This document shows, one piece after another, positions 60,053 to 64,000 of a stretch of 64,000 bases of DNA; positions within the stretch are counted from its first letter, which is position 1, and each line of letters starts with the position of its first letter. The notes under the pieces are model-generated. The model did not search any database and was not told the origin of the DNA. It worked only from the letters and a program-made list of their open reading frames with translations. Both the position numbers and the translations under genes were made by a program. The DNA is from Prevotella sp. HJM029 (GTDB lineage: Bacteria > Bacteroidota > Bacteroidia > Bacteroidales > Bacteroidaceae), in assembly GCF_000599605.1 (NCBI RefSeq), contig NZ_AZHT01000098.1:1-64000 (forward strand), read 5' to 3'.

Positions 60053-62983
60053 TTAAAAACCAATGTTCACACCCACAGAGAATGTGCGGGGACGTGGATA
60101 GGAATTGAAGAATTCTATACCTGGAGAATCGAGCACATTATCGGGAACTGACACCTCAGGATCCATGCCTTTGTATCCCGTTATGCAGAAGAGATTCTCA
60201 CCTGTGACATAAAGACGGAGACGCGAAAGGCCTAACTTTTCAGGATGAGGTAGACTATAACCTAAGGTGATGGCCTGCAAACGGAAGAACGACCCATTCT
60301 CAATGAAATAGTCACTAAAGGTGGGATTATCGGTAATGCCGCTCGTCATGAAGTCGTCTAACACATTTTGTGAGGGGAAACGTGTGGGGTCATACATAGC
60401 CATGCGTGTGCAATTGAGCACCTTTTGTCCAAACATGCCATAGCCAGAGATGGTTGCATCGAAATCTTTCCAAGTGGCATTGATAGATAAGCCCATATTC
60501 CATTTGGGTTGAGCCGACCCTAAATAGCCATTGACAATGTTGCCGTCGGCATCCTTTTCAAGGATATATTTGCCGTTTTCATCAATGCCTTCGCAGTGAG
60601 GTCCCCAGAAAGTACCCGCTGCATAGCCCTCTTTGATGACCTGAGAATAAAGGTTTGACATGCCTCTTAGGTTATGAAGTGAACCTGCTTGCAAGCCAAC
60701 AGCCTGATATTGATCATTGGATAGCTTGGTAATCTTTTGATGATTATACGACAAACTCATATTGGCATCGAGTGAAAAGTCTCTGTTCTTGAGAATATTC
60801 GCACCCAAAGTGAGCTCCACACCCTTGTTCACCAAGTCGCCAACATTAGCCAACATGGTGCCTACTAAATAAGGAGGTTGTGGCACAGGATAAGTCCAAA
60901 GCAGGTCAGAAGTCTTCTTATGATAGAGCTCCAACGTACCTGTTAGTCGGCTAAAGAGAGTGAAATCTATACCCAAGTTCCATTGTTTAGTGCTCTCCCA
61001 CTTCAAATCGGGATTGGCATTCTGCGCTTGTACATAAGCATTCTTCCACGTTTTGCTGATTGGATCATAATAGGCTGCTCCAGAAGCCGATAGTATCGAC
61101 AGGCTCTTATATTCGCCAATACCATTCTGATTGCCCGTAACACCAAAACCAAAGCGTACCTTTAGATTCTCCAACCAGCCCGAAGTGGCTTGCATAAACG
61201 GCTCATCGCTGACACGCCATGCCACTGAAACCGAGGGGAACGTGCCCCATTTGTGATTGTCTCCAAACCGACTTGACCCGTCACGACGCAGTGTTGCCGT
61301 GAGCATATAGCGGTTCATAAAACCATAATTGACGCGACCAAAGAACGAAACCAATGTGGCCTCGGTCTTATAAGAATAGACATCGGTCTGCCGATAATCG
61401 GTACCTGCAGCCAAATTGTTATAGCCAAAGGCATTCGTATCGAAACCACTTCGCGTAGAACCAAAACCTTCATTCATGTTATTGAGGTAGGAATAGCCGC
61501 CCATAAGATTAAGATGATGGTCTTTTCCAAAGAAGCGATCGTAGGTGAGATAGGCCTCTATTTGGCGGTTAGTGTAGTCACCATAAGTGCGTTGTCCCCA
61601 TCCTTTCTCGCTCATTCCTTCCATTCTGGCATAGGTAGGCTTATACAATCCACCCAAAACGGCATTCTGCTCGTAAGACATATTGGTGGTGGCTTTCAAA
61701 CCTTCTAAAAGGGTTAGTTCGGCTTTTAAATAGCCTAAGAAACGATGACGCTTCTTATCGTCGGTGCGATTGGTGTTCAACTCTACGGGATTTTCGGTGT
61801 TCGTGCCATTCAATTGCGCATAAGAACCATCGGAATTCAACACTGGAAAGGTGGGTTGTAAGTTGGTCATGCGCTCAAAAATGCGTGTGTCTATAGGATG
61901 CCAGCGATCGAAGTTCGCGTTGATACCTTCGTCAAAGCGCAGTCTTCCCTGCCAAGCAGTCTGATAAGCGGTGAGAGATCCAGCCAAACGATTCATGTTA
62001 TTGCGCTGAATAACGCCCTGGTTGTTGGCATAAGTCACCGACGCACGATAGCCACTATGCTGCTTACTACTCGAGAAAAGGATGTTGTGTCCATGCGAAA
62101 TGGCTGTGCGTTCCAACTCCTTTTGCCAATCGGTTGAAGCACCAAAGTCAAGAGCTGTAGCCACATTCCGCTCTCTAACATAAGCACGCCACTGATTGGC
62201 TGAGAGCAAATCCATATTCTTTGCCACCGAAGCAAAGGCCACATAACCATTATATTGCACGCTATTTTGCTCGCGATTGCTCTGCCGATTGGTCGTAATG
62301 ATGATGACTCCGTTAGCTCCTCTGCTACCATAGATGGCTGAAGCCGAAGCATCTTTGAGAATATCCATGCTGACAACCTCAGAGGGTTGCACCGAGTTGA
62401 AGTCCACTCCAGCGATACCATCCACCACAACTAATGGACCATTACTGGCCGAAAGCGATGTTCCGCCACGCAAACGCAGGCTCGATCCGGCCTCAGGAGC
62501 ACCGCTACTCTGCACAACAGAGAGCCCTGCTACCTTACCTTGCAGCAGCTGTTCGGTGCTCGTAATGACACCTTTTCGCATATCTTTTGCATTCACCGAT
62601 GTGATAGCTCCTGTGAGATCGCTCTTGCGCATCGTGCCATATCCCACGCCAACGACCGTTGTTTCGGCTAAAGTCTTAGCGTCTTCCACCAACGTGACAC
62701 GCATATCTTTTCCAGCTTTCACACGCTGTGTGACATAACCTACATAGGAAATGTCGAGCAAAGCACCTGCAGAGCAAGCCACTTTAAAGTGCCCATCCAT
62801 ATCAGTTACGCTTCCTCCTGTTCCATTTACCACTTTCACATTAGCACCTATCAAGGGCTCTTGATGGTCATCCAACACTGTTCCTGCAGCCATAAATGAC
62901 TGTGCTTGTGCCCATTGGCTCACGAACAGCAACATCAGGACAACTACAATGTGCTGTATTTTGATTGTTTGAATGTATTTCAT
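60053..62983 (-). CDS. susC: SusC/RagA-family TonB-linked outer-membrane transporter
   Basis: 976 residues. Signal peptide to WAQA, then a carboxypeptidase-D-like domain (MAAGTVLDDHQEPLIGANVKVVNG), a plug domain (TSTEQLLQGKVAGLSVVQSSG, SAIYGSRGANGVIIIT) and a large TonB-dependent barrel ending SYPRPRTFSVGVNIGF. It imports oligosaccharides across the outer membrane with energy from TonB, paired with the SusD lid. It is somewhat short for the family, which reaches 1000-1100. Upstream on the same strand, 49 bases away, is an unidentified gene, so susC is not the first gene of the transcript. Confidence 0.96.
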   Translation of the reverse strand: MKYIQTIKIQHIVVVLMLLFVSQWAQAQSFMAAGTVLDDHQEPLIGANVKVVNGTGGSVTDMDGHFKVACSAGALLDISYVGYVTQRVKAGKDMRVTLVEDAKTLAETTVVGVGYGTMRKSDLTGAITSVNAKDMRKGVITSTEQLLQGKVAGLSVVQSSGAPEAGSSLRLRGGTSLSASNGPLVVVDGIAGVDFNSVQPSEVVSMDILKDASASAIYGSRGANGVIIITTNRQSNREQNSVQYNGYVAFASVAKNMDLLSANQWRAYVRERNVATALDFGASTDWQKELERTAISHGHNILFSSSKQHSGYRASVTYANNQGVIQRNNMNRLAGSLTAYQTAWQGRLRFDEGINANFDRWHPIDTRIFERMTNLQPTFPVLNSDGSYAQLNGTNTENPVELNTNRTDDKKRHRFLGYLKAELTLLEGLKATTNMSYEQNAVLGGLYKPTYARMEGMSEKGWGQRTYGDYTNRQIEAYLTYDRFFGKDHHLNLMGGYSYLNNMNEGFGSTRSGFDTNAFGYNNLAAGTDYRQTDVYSYKTEATLVSFFGRVNYGFMNRYMLTATLRRDGSSRFGDNHKWGTFPSVSVAWRVSDEPFMQATSGWLENLKVRFGFGVTGNQNGIGEYKSLSILSASGAAYYDPISKTWKNAYVQAQNANPDLKWESTKQWNLGIDFTLFSRLTGTLELYHKKTSDLLWTYPVPQPPYLVGTMLANVGDLVNKGVELTLGANILKNRDFSLDANMSLSYNHQKITKLSNDQYQAVGLQAGSLHNLRGMSNLYSQVIKEGYAAGTFWGPHCEGIDENGKYILEKDADGNIVNGYLGSAQPKWNMGLSINATWKDFDATISGYGMFGQKVLNCTRMAMYDPTRFPSQNVLDDFMTSGITDNPTFSDYFIENGSFFRLQAITLGYSLPHPEKLGLSRLRLYVTGENLFCITGYKGMDPEVSVPDNVLDSPGIEFFNSYPRPRTFSVGVNIGF

Positions 62984-63032
62984 AGGGTTTCAGTATGATG
63001 TTACTTCATTGGTTAAACCTTTTATTGACTAC

Positions 63033-64000
63033 TCATTTATCGGGTGTAAGCAAAGGAATCGTGGTATCAACAAGCGTCACACCATGCACATTCTTCACCA
63101 CAAGCTGCAACTGTGTGGCGCTAATGCCCTTCAATTCCTTTTGCAAATTCACCGTCGCCTGCCGCTTATCGCGCACACCTTCCATCACACCCGTGATGGT
63201 TTTTCCGCCAGCAGTGAGGATATAAGTGAGGTCGCCAGCCGTGCGTTCATTATATTCTCGCGTGATGGTCAGGATGTCTTCTTGCGAAATACGCGTGGGG
63301 AAGAGCGAGAAAACGGGGTCGGGATAGGGCACAGCCTGACCTGCTTTCTGCAGCTGATCGCCACTGTTCACGCCCCATTGATTGGCACCTGCCGCATCTC
63401 TAATAACCTTTACAACTAAATAAGTCATGTTGTCCAGCTCAAAAGCCGCACGCTTATCAGGGTCAGACAAGTCGGTATTGATGATTGCACCACCGTCACC
63501 TGGGTTAGTAGAATAGTAGTCAACAGGCACACCTACCTGCCAAGCATACAGCCCATTTGACAGCTTTTTCACTTCAACCTTTTGCAAACAAGCGGGTCGC
63601 CACACGTCAAGTGACTGCATAATGGCCCAGTTATTAAGGCCCGAATGCACACCAAACTGCACAAAATCAGCATCTGTTGCCAACTCAGTTAGTGTGCGCC
63701 CGCCCAACTTATACACGTCGGGATTGAAGAGAACGGTCAATGGTTCGTCCAACGTAAACTTCTCTGTGAAGCCCTTAGATTTACGACCTGAATAGAACAT
63801 AAAGCCTTTTCCACTCTCTTTGAACGCTTTAAATTCCGAACGACTATCAGGGGCTTGGAACACAGAACTCCACTTACTGCCATCCTTTGTCTTCAACCTC
63901 GACCAGAAACCTGGCCAATCATCCGACTCAAAAGCTTCCTTATTGGTATGAAAATACTGCGTGGGTATCATCTTTTTACAATAGATGTTATTACCCAAAT
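63033..64000 (-). CDS. Unidentified PUL protein, 5' end missing
   Basis: The frame is open to the right edge, so the N-terminus is absent; about 322 residues are visible. Short blocks are recognisable only as regular beta-rich sequence (FVQFGVHSGLNNWAIMQSLDVW, LSNGLYAWQVGVPVDYYST, DILTITREYNERTAGDLTYIL, ISATQLQLVVKNVHGVTLVDTTIPLL). The C-terminal part looks like an Ig-like domain. Placed directly before susC, it is probably a surface or periplasmic glycan-binding protein of the locus, but I cannot name the family. Confidence 0.7.
   Translation of the reverse strand, partial: LGNNIYCKKMIPTQYFHTNKEAFESDDWPGFWSRLKTKDGSKWSSVFQAPDSRSEFKAFKESGKGFMFYSGRKSKGFTEKFTLDEPLTVLFNPDVYKLGGRTLTELATDADFVQFGVHSGLNNWAIMQSLDVWRPACLQKVEVKKLSNGLYAWQVGVPVDYYSTNPGDGGAIINTDLSDPDKRAAFELDNMTYLVVKVIRDAAGANQWGVNSGDQLQKAGQAVPYPDPVFSLFPTRISQEDILTITREYNERTAGDLTYILTAGGKTITGVMEGVRDKRQATVNLQKELKGISATQLQLVVKNVHGVTLVDTTIPLLTPDK

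Noticed and set aside
1-64000. tRNA and rRNA genes
   Set aside because: Intergenic regions were read for T-loop and cloverleaf patterns and none was convincing.

Overview
The window looks like chromosomal DNA of a Bacteroidota bacterium, most likely a Prevotella-like member of the Bacteroidales. The reasons are the TAnnTTTG -7 promoter boxes (several with TTTG 19-20 bases upstream), a SusC/SusD pair with a GH97 enzyme, Bacteroidales-type families (DUF6377, DUF6242, DUF6089, DUF4294), the Bacteroidales form of BamA/Skp, and a dcu-ansB-porin-aspA asparagine cluster. Family names come from recognising motifs by eye; no database search was run.

Bases 1 to about 9.1 kb are the right part of an AT-richer integrative and mobilizable element. 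It carries a VirE/VapE-type ATPase (cut by the window edge), a Toprim primase-like protein, a DUF3408 protein, a MobC-like protein and a MOBP-type relaxase. Between DUF3408 and mobC lie five exact 22-bp iteron-like repeats and two hairpins that look like an oriT. The cargo is defence-like: a RloA-type ATPase, a RloB/AbiLii-type Toprim protein, an unfamiliar 481-residue protein ending in a PD-(D/E)XK nuclease core, and a 57-residue basic protein closed by a strong terminator. No integrase is in view. A degraded IS21 istA copy and a small inverted-repeat element (9.2-9.9 kb) mark the scarred junction with the chromosome.

From about 10.2 kb onward the sequence is chromosomal. 10.2-18 kb: a membrane TPR-HTH regulator, a metallophosphoesterase, a Crp-type regulator, an RluA synthase and MetG. 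18-24.5 kb: an AraC regulator divergent from dcu transporter, asparaginase, porin and aspartase genes, which together would turn asparagine into fumarate for anaerobic respiration. 24.8-36 kb: YchF, Lgt, cupin, GreA, HIT protein, aldo-keto reductase, a small OMP, a fused esterase, Ogt and a Dna2-like nuclease-helicase. 36-43 kb: a CE2-like esterase, PckA, Upp and two glycosyltransferases. 43-54.6 kb: a Cys/Lys-rich secreted protein, DUF6242 and DUF6089 proteins, UppS, BamA, three Skp-like chaperones, MurI, then a minus-strand trio with a glutaminyl-cyclase-like M28 protein. 55-64 kb: a minus-strand polysaccharide utilization locus (unknown gene, SusC, SusD, GH71/99-like, GH97), cut by the right edge.

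The most unusual non-coding content is three unrelated intergenic arrays (about 12.1, 37.4 and 43.75 kb). Each repeats a different dyad core at 41-42 bp, close to four helical turns. There are also two candidate stand-alone small RNAs with promoters, and a terminator-like hairpin in the greA leader.
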